DNA from: Streptococcus xiaochunlingii
GTDB taxonomy: Bacteria; Bacillota; Bacilli; Lactobacillales; Streptococcaceae
NCBI RefSeq assembly: GCF_006385805.1
Contig: NZ_VFSG01000001.1
Coordinates: forward strand, 310,001 to 374,000
Reading direction: 5' to 3'
Length of the DNA: 64,000 bases
Position numbers and translations under genes: made by a program
Shown: positions 37,434 to 45,136 of the stretch, piece by piece
How positions within the stretch are numbered: position 1 is the stretch's first letter
How the letters are laid out: the number at the start of each line of letters is the position of its first letter
The notes under the pieces: model-generated
What the model saw: only the letters and a program-made list of their open reading frames with translations
Told to the model about the DNA's origin: nothing
The model's database searches: none

Positions 37434-38282
37434 ATGAACCATCGAATCGCTATTTTATCTGATATCCACGGAGATACGACAGCTCTGGAGACAGTAATTG
37501 CGGATGCGCGTGCTCTAGGTGCGACGGAATACTGGCTTTTAGGGGACATTTTGCTACCGGGACCTGGAAGAGATGACCTTTTTGAATTGCTAGATGCGAT
37601 TCCGATTACAGCTGCTGTTCGTGGAAATTGGGACGATTGTGTCCTAGAGGCTTTAGATGGCGAGTACGGGCTTGAGGATCCGCAGGAGATCCAACTTCTT
37701 CGCCTCACTCAGTACCTCATGGAAGGACTAGATCCTAAGCGGATAGATTGGCTTCGTTCCCTTCCCTTGGTAGAAAAGAAGGAGGTCAATGGTATTCGTT
37801 TTTCACTGACCCACAATTTGCCAGAAAAGAATTACGGTGGAGACTTGCGTCCAGCAAATGCGACGGAGAACTTTGACCAATTGCTCGATGACCATACGGA
37901 TATGGCGATTTACGGTCATGTTCACAAGCAGTTGCTTCGCTATGGCAGTCAGGGTCAGCAGATCCTCAATCCGGGGACTATTGGCATGCCTTATTTCGAC
38001 TGGGAACCAATTCAAAATCACAGGGCCCAGTATGCTCTGATCGATGTCGAGGCAGATGGGGTGACCAACCTGCACTTTCGGAAGGTGGCCTATGACTATG
38101 AAGCAGAGCTCCAAGATGCTAAGGACAAGGGCCTTCCTTTTATTGAGATGTACGAAGAACTGAGACGCGAGGATAACTATCGGGGTCATAACATCGAGCT
38201 TCTAACTTCTTTGATTGAACAACACGACTATCTAAAGGAGGTTAATGCTTTCCTTGAGTCTATAAAAACGCATAAGGGGTAA
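37434..38282 (+). CDS. calcineurin-like metallophosphoesterase
   Basis: The 282-residue protein shows the phosphoesterase motifs in order: SDIHGDTTAL, GDILLPGP, RGNWDD, LTHNLPE, and GHVHKQ with a final NPGTIGMP. This is a YfcE/MJ0936-like single-domain enzyme. The substrate is unknown. AAGGAG precedes the start, 10 bases after uvrC, so it is probably expressed with it. Confidence 0.9.
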   Translation: MNHRIAILSDIHGDTTALETVIADARALGATEYWLLGDILLPGPGRDDLFELLDAIPITAAVRGNWDDCVLEALDGEYGLEDPQEIQLLRLTQYLMEGLDPKRIDWLRSLPLVEKKEVNGIRFSLTHNLPEKNYGGDLRPANATENFDQLLDDHTDMAIYGHVHKQLLRYGSQGQQILNPGTIGMPYFDWEPIQNHRAQYALIDVEADGVTNLHFRKVAYDYEAELQDAKDKGLPFIEMYEELRREDNYRGHNIELLTSLIEQHDYLKEVNAFLESIKTHKG

Positions 38283-38293
38283 GTAATAAAGAA

Positions 38294-39925
38294 ATGGGTT
38301 TAACTGTTGATCAGCATAGAGAGCTTGTGGTAAATGATATCCGACAAGCCCTTCAACATGTTTTTGGTGAGCATTTCGAAATTGTAGACATAGAAACGAC
38401 AGCCCGGAGTGCTTATGGTCCGACTTTTATTCTTGAGATTCATCTTGAAGAATATAAGACAACAATAAATATGTTGGTTGAAGGTAACGATGTATCACTC
38501 CTTTGGGGGCCTGAAAGATTCGGAATGGAGTTTTTGTATGATCGAGATCGTTTTAGGGATAGCTTTGGAAAGATCAAAGCTTATCTGGATCAACCTGGCC
38601 TTATGTTTTCTGAAACACTGACTCCTGATAATCTCTTAAAAAAGCGTTTCCTCCTTAAAAGAATGATAGAATCGACCTTTGAGGGAATAGCAATAATAGA
38701 CTTCTGGAGAAGACCCTTCGAAAAGAATGAACCCTTTAGGGTTGTCTTTACTTGTTTGTTGCCTCATTATCCAGCTTTTTTTAGCTTTGAGATAGCGGGT
38801 CAGCAGTTTGTCCTTGAAGAGATAGACCCCATGCCTTCTAGTATAGATGACCAAGCATTTCCAATCCATCAGTCTATTGATCTAACCGTATCCAATATGA
38901 CTTCTTTCTTGGATTGGTTTAAAGATAGTCTAGAAGGGAATACTTCCACTGATACGTTTTCTGCTTTAACACTCCCCCTTGATCCTGCCACCGTTGAAGA
39001 GAATATTTCTCAAGTACAAGAGATAATCCGATCGACGTTTACAAAGGACGTTTCCTTTATGGAAACGAAAAAACTGACCGAGGATCAGACTGTTTATGGC
39101 ATTGATTTTTCAGTTCGATCTGAATATTATGATGCGATATTTTCAATTAGCTTGGTTGGACGACACTTTGCTCTTCGTGTTATGAAGCCAGATAAACCAG
39201 ATAAGAAAGACAATTGGATGATCAATGGTTTTCCTTATCTGCTGGTGGAGGAAAACCTTAGCAAAGTCATCAGAGAAGCGGAGGCCTATTTTGCTAGACA
39301 GGTAGAACCAGTTGAAGCGAAAGTAGGGTCAACTGAAAGCAATAGTAAAGTAAAACCAAGCACCCAAGCTCTGATAGAAGTAGACCAAGCTAAGGACAAA
39401 GAAGAGGCGCTCAAAAAAGAGTTTTTAGGATTAAGAAAACTATGGAAAGGCCAATTCCTGATTTTCTGTCTTTTGATGATCGCCGTCTTCGCCCTAGAAA
39501 TGTATATGGGGGGAGCTGGTTATAAGGCCTTTAAGATGAAAATTAAGTATAGTTGGATTTCTGTCCATAGTTTTTCATTTCTCTTTCTGACCTTGTATGC
39601 ATTGTTGACCCTCTTTCCGACTCAAAAGAGAATCTATGAGCTCTTGCCTCAATCCCCAAGTTGGAAATCTCTTTCGACCAAGGGAGTTCGGCTACCTAAG
39701 AAGGAAACTGGCTGGACCTCTTTAGTGATCCTAATCTTACTTCTTCTAGGGACTCTTGATTTCCTCAGTCGCAAGCCAGAGCCCAAGGTCGAAAATCCGT
39801 TGAACTATCAAGAAATTAACAATCTCTATGAGGAAGAAAGAAATTCTCACTACGATGATATCATCAACAAAATCCAAGACTCTAGTGGCCAGTTCTTTGA
39901 AAAAGAAAGTCCTGCGTCGGAATAA
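38294..39925 (+). CDS. protein with three repeated domains and a membrane C-terminus, unknown function
   Basis: The 543-residue product has no signal peptide. Three diverged copies of a domain of about 100 residues seem to lie in tandem (about 8-105, 115-210 and 228-345). Each has a helical start, paired beta strands (TFILEIHLEEYKTTINMLV; FRVVFTCLLPHYPAFFSFEI; YGIDFSVRSEYYDAIFSISL), a Gly-containing turn, and a closing helix. A charged linker and three membrane segments (about 385-405, 425-447, 478-497) follow. I recognise no named family. It starts 11 bases after the phosphoesterase gene. Confidence 0.75.
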   Translation: MGLTVDQHRELVVNDIRQALQHVFGEHFEIVDIETTARSAYGPTFILEIHLEEYKTTINMLVEGNDVSLLWGPERFGMEFLYDRDRFRDSFGKIKAYLDQPGLMFSETLTPDNLLKKRFLLKRMIESTFEGIAIIDFWRRPFEKNEPFRVVFTCLLPHYPAFFSFEIAGQQFVLEEIDPMPSSIDDQAFPIHQSIDLTVSNMTSFLDWFKDSLEGNTSTDTFSALTLPLDPATVEENISQVQEIIRSTFTKDVSFMETKKLTEDQTVYGIDFSVRSEYYDAIFSISLVGRHFALRVMKPDKPDKKDNWMINGFPYLLVEENLSKVIREAEAYFARQVEPVEAKVGSTESNSKVKPSTQALIEVDQAKDKEEALKKEFLGLRKLWKGQFLIFCLLMIAVFALEMYMGGAGYKAFKMKIKYSWISVHSFSFLFLTLYALLTLFPTQKRIYELLPQSPSWKSLSTKGVRLPKKETGWTSLVILILLLLGTLDFLSRKPEPKVENPLNYQEINNLYEEERNSHYDDIINKIQDSSGQFFEKESPASE

Positions 39926-40050
39926 TCTGAACCCGTAGAAGTGAGAGTGGCCTAGTGGAAAATGAAACAGGGTCCTCAATGAAAAAACTCTGCAAGCTCT
40001 TTCATTTTGTGTTAAAATAGAGGTAATAGAATTAGAAAAGGAAGTTGACT

Positions 40051-40656
40051 ATGAAATTCCTAGAACTCAACAAAAAACGTCATGCGATCAAGCATTTCAC
40101 AGACCAGCCGGTCGATCCAAAAGATGTGCGGACAGCTATTGAAATTGCGACCTTGGCACCAAGTGCGCACAATAGCCAACCATGGAAATTCGTGGTCGTT
40201 CGTCAGAAAAATGCGGAATTGGCTAAACTAGCCTATGGTGGGAACTATGACCAAGTCATGGAAGCACCTGTGACCATCGCTCTCTTTACGGATACCGATT
40301 TGCAACGTCGGGCTCGGAAGATTGCTCGTGTCGGTGGGGTCCAGAACTTCTCAGAGGAGCAGTTGCAATACTTCATGCAAAACCTACCTGCAGAATATGC
40401 TCGCTACAATGAACAACAGATTAGCGATTACTTGGCATTGAATGCTGGATTGGTCGCAATGAACCTGGTATTGGCCTTGACGGACCAAGGGATCGGCTCA
40501 AACATCATCCTTGGCTTTGACAAATCAAAAGTCAACGAAGTCTTGGAAATCGAAGAGCGTTTCCGTCCAGAACTCTTGATCACGGTTGGTTACGCAGCAG
40601 AGAAGGTAGAACCTAGCTACCGCTTGCCAGTAGACGAAATCATCGAAAAACGCTAA
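40051..40656 (+). CDS. nitroreductase family protein
   Basis: The start is the ATG at 40051 (MKFLELNKKRHAIKHF) with GGAAG upstream. The 201-residue protein has the FMN-binding pattern KKRHAIKHF, APSAHNSQPWKFVVV, and GLVAMNLVLALTDQGIGSN, typical of NAD(P)H:FMN nitroreductases. The physiological substrate is unknown. A -10-like GTTAAAAT lies about 40 bases upstream. Hairpins follow the stop. Confidence 0.9.
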   Translation: MKFLELNKKRHAIKHFTDQPVDPKDVRTAIEIATLAPSAHNSQPWKFVVVRQKNAELAKLAYGGNYDQVMEAPVTIALFTDTDLQRRARKIARVGGVQNFSEEQLQYFMQNLPAEYARYNEQQISDYLALNAGLVAMNLVLALTDQGIGSNIILGFDKSKVNEVLEIEERFRPELLITVGYAAEKVEPSYRLPVDEIIEKR

Positions 40657-40670
40657 TAACAACAGAAAGA

Positions 40671-40713
40671 ACCGGATGGTCCTCGTCTCGTACGATACAA
40701 GTCCGGTTTTCTA
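40671..40713 (+). terminator. terminator after the nitroreductase gene
   Basis: AACCGGA / TCCGGTT enclose a structured loop and are followed by TTCT. A second hairpin, TCTAGAATCC / GGATTCTAGA, lies at about 40709-40745 before pepV. Confidence 0.55.
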
Positions 40714-40780
40714 GAATCCTTTGGCAGTCGCTGAAGGGATTCTAGAGGATTCAATTTAAATCGAAATAACGGAGGAATGC

Positions 40781-42187
40781 ATGACAACAATTGACTTTAA
40801 AGCAGAAGTAGAAAAACGTCGCGAAGAAATGATGGCTGACCTTTTCAGCCTCTTGGAAATCAACTCAGAACGGGATGACAGCCAAGCAGATGAGACTCAC
40901 CCTTATGGACCTGGACCCGTCAAAGCTCTTGAGAAATTCTTGGAAATTGCTGAGCGTGATGGCTACGAAACAACCAACGTGGACAACTATGCTGGACACT
41001 TCACCTTTGGACAAGGGGAAGAAGAGCTCGGAATCTTTGCTCACATGGACGTGGTACCTGCTGGTAGTGGCTGGAACACAGATCCTTACAAACCTGAGAT
41101 TATCGATGGCAAGCTCTATGCACGTGGTTCATCTGATGACAAGGGACCTACAGTAGCTTGTTACTACGGTTTGAAGATTATCAAGGATCTGGGATTACCT
41201 GTATCTAAGCGCGTGCGCTTTGTGGTCGGTACAGATGAAGAATCCGGCTGGGGCGATATGGACTATTATTTCAAACACGTCGGTCTTCCTGATCCAGACT
41301 TTGGTTTCTCTCCGGATGCTGAATTCCCAATCATCAACGGAGAAAAAGGAAACATTACCGAGTACCTCCATTTTGGTGGTCAAAACACAGGTCAAGCGCA
41401 TCTTCATAGCTTCACCGGTGGCCTTCGTGAAAACATGGTACCTGAGTCAGCGACAGCTCTTGTTTCAGGACAATTGCCAGATCTAGTTAGTCTCTTGGAG
41501 GCCTTTGCCAATGAACACCAACTTCGTTATGAAGTAGCAACAGAGGATGATGGTAAATTTAAAGTCACCATTATCGGGAAATCTGCCCACGGTTCTACTC
41601 CAGAAGCTGGGATCAATGGAGCAACCTACTTGGCTCTCTTCTTGAACCAGTTTGACTTCGGTGGAGATGCCAAAGCATACTTGCAAGTGTCAGCATCTCT
41701 TCTTCATGAAGACTTTGCTGGTGAGAAGCTTGGCATTGCCCATGTGGATGAAAAGATGGGAGCTCTCAGCATGAATGCGGGTGTCTTCAACTTCGACGAA
41801 AACAGCTCAGATAACACCATTGCCTTGAACATTCGTTACCCTAAAGGAACAGATCCAGAAATCATCAAAGCTGGACTTGAAAAAGTAGAAGGAGTGGCGT
41901 CCGTTAGCTTGTCTGCCCACGGCCACACCCCTCACTATGTTCCAATGGAAGATGAATTGGTCTCAACGCTTTTGCGTGTCTATGAAAAACAAACCGGACT
42001 GAAAGGTCATGAGCAAGTAATCGGTGGCGGAACCTTTGGTCGTCTATTGAAACGTGGGGTTGCCTTCGGTGCCATGTTCCCAGACTATGTGAACACTATG
42101 CACCAAGCCAATGAATTTGCGGATGTAGAAGATCTCTACCGTGCAGCTGCAATCTACGCAGAAGCCATCTACGAACTCATCAAATAA
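40781..42187 (+). CDS. pepV: dipeptidase PepV
   Basis: The 468-residue M20 metallopeptidase has the zinc ligands in FAHMDVVPAG (His and Asp) and GTDEESGWGDM (Glu). The bridging Asp is in GSSDDKGP and the last His is in MHQANE near the C-terminus. The length and the large lid domain match PepV of lactic acid bacteria. It hydrolyses dipeptides in the cytoplasm as the last step of peptide use. GGAGG precedes the ATG. Confidence 0.94.
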   Translation: MTTIDFKAEVEKRREEMMADLFSLLEINSERDDSQADETHPYGPGPVKALEKFLEIAERDGYETTNVDNYAGHFTFGQGEEELGIFAHMDVVPAGSGWNTDPYKPEIIDGKLYARGSSDDKGPTVACYYGLKIIKDLGLPVSKRVRFVVGTDEESGWGDMDYYFKHVGLPDPDFGFSPDAEFPIINGEKGNITEYLHFGGQNTGQAHLHSFTGGLRENMVPESATALVSGQLPDLVSLLEAFANEHQLRYEVATEDDGKFKVTIIGKSAHGSTPEAGINGATYLALFLNQFDFGGDAKAYLQVSASLLHEDFAGEKLGIAHVDEKMGALSMNAGVFNFDENSSDNTIALNIRYPKGTDPEIIKAGLEKVEGVASVSLSAHGHTPHYVPMEDELVSTLLRVYEKQTGLKGHEQVIGGGTFGRLLKRGVAFGAMFPDYVNTMHQANEFADVEDLYRAAAIYAEAIYELIK

Positions 42188-42192
42188 GACGC

Positions 42193-42225
42193 TACTCAGT
42201 CGGCACTTGCTGGCTGAGTTTTTGC
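42193..42225 (+). terminator. terminator after pepV
   Basis: ACTCAG / CTGAGT with an inner GGCA-TGCT pairing is followed by TTTTTGC. Confidence 0.6.
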
Positions 42226-42239
42226 TTAGAGGAGGAGAA

Positions 42240-42842
42240 ATGGATCAACTAAAGCGGATCAAAGAGGCCATCATGGCCGATCCACAAAACAAAGACTATA
42301 CGGATAAAGGAATCGAGCCCTTATTTGCGGCACCAAAGACTGCTCGGATCAATATTATTGGCCAAGCGCCTGGTCTCAAGACCCAAGAAGCAGGTCTCTA
42401 TTGGAAGGACAAGAGTGGAGACCGTCTTAGGGAGTGGTTAGGAGTCGATGAGGAGACCTTCTACCATTCGGGTTTATTTGCGGTCATTCCCATGGACTTT
42501 TATTTCCCAGGGCATGGTAAGTCAGGCGACCTGCCACCTCGCAAGGGCTTTGCGGAAAAGTGGCACCCACAACTCCTCAAGGAGTGTCCGGATATAGAAC
42601 TCACCCTCTTGATCGGCCAGTACGCCCAAGCCTACTATCTCCATGAGAAGGTCAGTGGCAAGGTGACAGAGCGGGTGCGTCGGTACAAGGACTACCTGCC
42701 AGATTATTTCCCTCTGGTCCATCCTTCTCCCCGCAATCAGATCTGGATGGCCAAGAACCCCTGGTTTGAGGCAGAAGTAGTACCTGATCTCCAGGCTCGG
42801 GTTCAGCAGATTTTAAGAGAGTTCAAAAAGAATAATGAGTGA
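42240..42842 (+). CDS. uracil-DNA glycosylase superfamily protein
   Basis: The ATG at 42240 with GAGGAGGAG upstream gives 200 residues. The motif IIGQAPGLKTQEAGLYW resembles the GEAPG motif of type IV/V UDGs and UDG-like proteins. A late VHPSPRN matches the second active-site motif (HPSP). There are no four-cysteine Fe-S ligands, so it belongs to the cluster-free UDG-like branch. It may excise uracil, but activity cannot be judged. Confidence 0.85.
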   Translation: MDQLKRIKEAIMADPQNKDYTDKGIEPLFAAPKTARINIIGQAPGLKTQEAGLYWKDKSGDRLREWLGVDEETFYHSGLFAVIPMDFYFPGHGKSGDLPPRKGFAEKWHPQLLKECPDIELTLLIGQYAQAYYLHEKVSGKVTERVRRYKDYLPDYFPLVHPSPRNQIWMAKNPWFEAEVVPDLQARVQQILREFKKNNE

Positions 42843-42865
42843 TAACCACAATAGGAGGTATTGCC

Positions 42866-43357
42866 ATGGATGCATATCAAAAAGTCAAAGACAAATTGGA
42901 CGAACTCGGGATTGAATTTGATGTGGTGGAACACCCACCTGCCTTCACGACTGAGCAAGCCGATTCCTATATTGAAGGTTTAGAAGGTGTCCGGACAAAG
43001 ACCATGTTTTTAACCAACAAAAAGAAAACCCAGTACTATCTGCTCATCATGGATGACCAGAAACCCTTGGACATGGATGATTTCAAAGAGCAAGTAGGAG
43101 CCAATCGGATCCGCATGGCTTCCGCCGAATCGCTAGCTGAAAAAATGCAATTACCAGCAGGGACGGTATCTCCATTTGGCTTGTTAAACAATGAAGAAAA
43201 AGATATTCTCGTCTATTTCGATCAGGACATTGTATCAGAAGAGATCATGACCTTCCATCCGAACACCAATGAAAAGACCATCTTTATCAAAACACAAGAC
43301 CTATTCCGCTTTTTAGAGTCCATTGACTTTAACTATGAAATACTAACACTTCCATAA
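42866..43357 (+). CDS. YbaK/ProX-type aminoacyl-tRNA deacylase
   Basis: The ATG at 42866 has AGGAGG at good spacing; the GTG at 42839 overlapping the previous gene is unlikely. The 163-residue protein has the YbaK/prolyl-tRNA editing fold (VVEHPPAFTTEQADSY, then RTKTMFLTNKK with the conserved Lys, and GTVSPFGLLNNEE). It probably removes wrongly attached amino acids from tRNA. The bacterial ProX group (about 165 residues) fits best. Confidence 0.9.
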   Translation: MDAYQKVKDKLDELGIEFDVVEHPPAFTTEQADSYIEGLEGVRTKTMFLTNKKKTQYYLLIMDDQKPLDMDDFKEQVGANRIRMASAESLAEKMQLPAGTVSPFGLLNNEEKDILVYFDQDIVSEEIMTFHPNTNEKTIFIKTQDLFRFLESIDFNYEILTLP

Positions 43358-43377
43358 TAGAACCTATAGGAGAAATC

Positions 43378-43659
43378 ATGAAAGAAATTCCATTTAATGA
43401 CTTTTTAGCAAAGTACCAGGCAGGAGAAATTAACGTCGTCGATGTCCGTGAGCAGGAGGAATATGATGCTCTTCATCTGGACGGAGTGACCTTGCTTCCC
43501 TTATCAGTGTTGGCAGAACGCTATTCAGAGCTGAACAAAGACCAAGCCTATTATGTCATCTGCAAGTCTGGTCGGCGCTCAGCCCGTGCCTGTCAATTTT
43601 TGGAAGAAGCGGGCTATGATGTAACCAACGTCCAAGGTGGCATGGATGCATTTGAGTAG
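43378..43659 (+). CDS. rhodanese-like domain protein
   Basis: The 93-residue single-domain rhodanese has the start DVREQEEYDALHLDG and the active loop CKSGRRSARA, whose Cys carries the persulfide. It probably serves in sulfur relay or redox. AGGAG precedes the start, 20 bases after the deacylase gene. Confidence 0.93.
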   Translation: MKEIPFNDFLAKYQAGEINVVDVREQEEYDALHLDGVTLLPLSVLAERYSELNKDQAYYVICKSGRRSARACQFLEEAGYDVTNVQGGMDAFE

Positions 43660-43694
43660 TTGGGATGGCCCAGCTTGTGAATTCCGGTAGAACA

Positions 43695-43723
43695 TTGAAT
43701 TCTAGTGGAAATTTTTATATAAT
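43695..43723 (+). promoter_or_regulatory. promoter of the APEAPVQE-repeat gene
   Basis: TTGAAT (43695-43700) and TATAAT (43718-43723) are 17 bases apart, 34 bases before the start codon. Confidence 0.75.
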
Positions 43724-43757
43724 ATATCTGTATTTTGTTTTATAAGGAGATTATTTT

Positions 43758-45071
43758 ATGATCAAACAGGATTGGCTTGATTACTTTGAAGCTGTGAACG
43801 GTCGTTCAGCAACTGAAGCAGAGATCGCTCAAGCGTTGGCTGCGGGTGAGTTTCAAGAAGAACAAGCAGCGCAAGAGGCTTCACAATTTGTAGGGGCTCC
43901 AGTAGCTCCAGAGCAAGCAAACGCTGGCTTTGTTGCTGCTCCAGCTGCACCAGAAGAAGTGACTTCACAGTACGTTGCAGCACCAGAAGCACCAGTTTCA
44001 GAAGCGCCACAATACACTACACCTGAAGCACCAGTACAAGAAGCGCCACAATTTGCTGCTGCACCAGAAGCGCCAGTTCAAGAGGCGCCACAATTTAGTG
44101 TTGCCCCAGAAGCGCCAGTGCAAGAAGCACCACAATTCGCTGCTGCCCCAGAAGCACCAGTGCAAGAAGCGCCACAATTTGCTGCTGCCCCAGAAGCACC
44201 AGTGCAAGAAGCGCCACAATATACTGCTGCGCCTGAAGCACCAGTACAAGAAGCGCCACAGTTCAATGCTGCGCCAGAAGTGCCAGCCTTTGGTGCTCAA
44301 CCAAATGGCTTCCAACAAGCGCCTCAACAACAGCCACAACCAGGATTTGGTCAACCAGCTCCAGGGCAAGCTCCAGGTCAAGGATTCCAACAAGCACCTT
44401 ATCCAGGTCAACCTCAACCAGGTCAAGCCTATTATGCACAACCAAGTCAATTTGGAATAGCTGTTGGTGGTTATTGGAATTGGTTCCTTTCAGCCTTGAA
44501 ACGTCCGTCGACAGAGTATAATACAAAGGCTCTCAATGGAATTTTGCAATATGTCTTGACAGCATTTGTCTTGACCTTGGCAACTTTTTTCACAGCTAGT
44601 GGTTTTACAGGCGGATATGGAATGGACTTTCGTGCCTTTATGTTAACATTGATTTCAATGTTCTTTACTATTTATGCTTTCCAAGTAACAGGATTCTTTG
44701 TCCGTCGCGTGGTTCTTCAAGACAAGGAATATAGTTATGGTCGCTCATTTGAAGAGTTTGGACGCTTATCCGTCTACAATTTACCACTTGCTCTGCTTGC
44801 TTTCTTAACAGGACTTATTAAAGTTTATGAATTTTATGGATTAGTAAACTACCTCATTTTCTTATTATTCTTTGTTGGGACTTGCTATGTAGTTCACCTA
44901 GGTTTGAACAAATCAAGCTTAAAAGCTGACAGATTTTTGCTTTTGGTGGCATCATCTATAATCGTGTTTCTCATTGCAATCTTTGTCCTTTATGTGAATG
45001 CTCGTATTTTAGAACAAGTAGCTGCAGGTTTTATTCCAAATACTCCAAGTTTCTCAAACTTTAGATTCTAG
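43758..45071 (+). CDS. multi-pass membrane protein with N-terminal W-GR module and APEAPVQE repeats
   Basis: The 437-residue protein has three parts. Residues 5-32 form a short module (W5LDYFEAVNGRSATEAE...F) that recurs in the next gene. Residues about 60-215 are low-complexity: seven copies of a 14-residue unit (PEAPVQEAPQFAAA), then a Gln/Pro/Gly tract with GFGQPAPGQ. The C-terminal half has about five or six membrane segments (about 260-425). There is no signal peptide, so the repeat arm is probably cytoplasmic. Function unknown; linked with the TcaA-like protein downstream. Confidence 0.8.
   Translation: MIKQDWLDYFEAVNGRSATEAEIAQALAAGEFQEEQAAQEASQFVGAPVAPEQANAGFVAAPAAPEEVTSQYVAAPEAPVSEAPQYTTPEAPVQEAPQFAAAPEAPVQEAPQFSVAPEAPVQEAPQFAAAPEAPVQEAPQFAAAPEAPVQEAPQYTAAPEAPVQEAPQFNAAPEVPAFGAQPNGFQQAPQQQPQPGFGQPAPGQAPGQGFQQAPYPGQPQPGQAYYAQPSQFGIAVGGYWNWFLSALKRPSTEYNTKALNGILQYVLTAFVLTLATFFTASGFTGGYGMDFRAFMLTLISMFFTIYAFQVTGFFVRRVVLQDKEYSYGRSFEEFGRLSVYNLPLALLAFLTGLIKVYEFYGLVNYLIFLLFFVGTCYVVHLGLNKSSLKADRFLLLVASSIIVFLIAIFVLYVNARILEQVAAGFIPNTPSFSNFRF
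43980..44280 (+). repeat. 42-bp tandem coding repeat
   Basis: About seven imperfect copies of a 42-bp unit encode PEAPVQEAPQFAAA. Copy number is likely to vary by slippage. Confidence 0.85.
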
Positions 45072-45085
45072 ATATACCATGAAAT

Positions 45086-45108
45086 GGAAGGTGGGAGATC
45101 CACTTTCC
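45086..45108 (+). terminator. hairpin between the two W-GR genes
   Basis: A 9-bp stem, GGAAGGTGG / CCACTTTCC, with loop GAGAT is followed by CTATTTTATA. It is probably a partial terminator that lowers expression of the TcaA-like gene. Confidence 0.5.
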
Positions 45109-45136
45109 CTATTTTATAGTGAGGGAGAAAAGATTC

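Noticed and set aside
43998..44450. Antisense and shifted-frame ORFs over the APEAPVQE repeat
   Set aside because: They come from the low-complexity repeat, which leaves several frames open; the forward frame alone joins a module and membrane segments.
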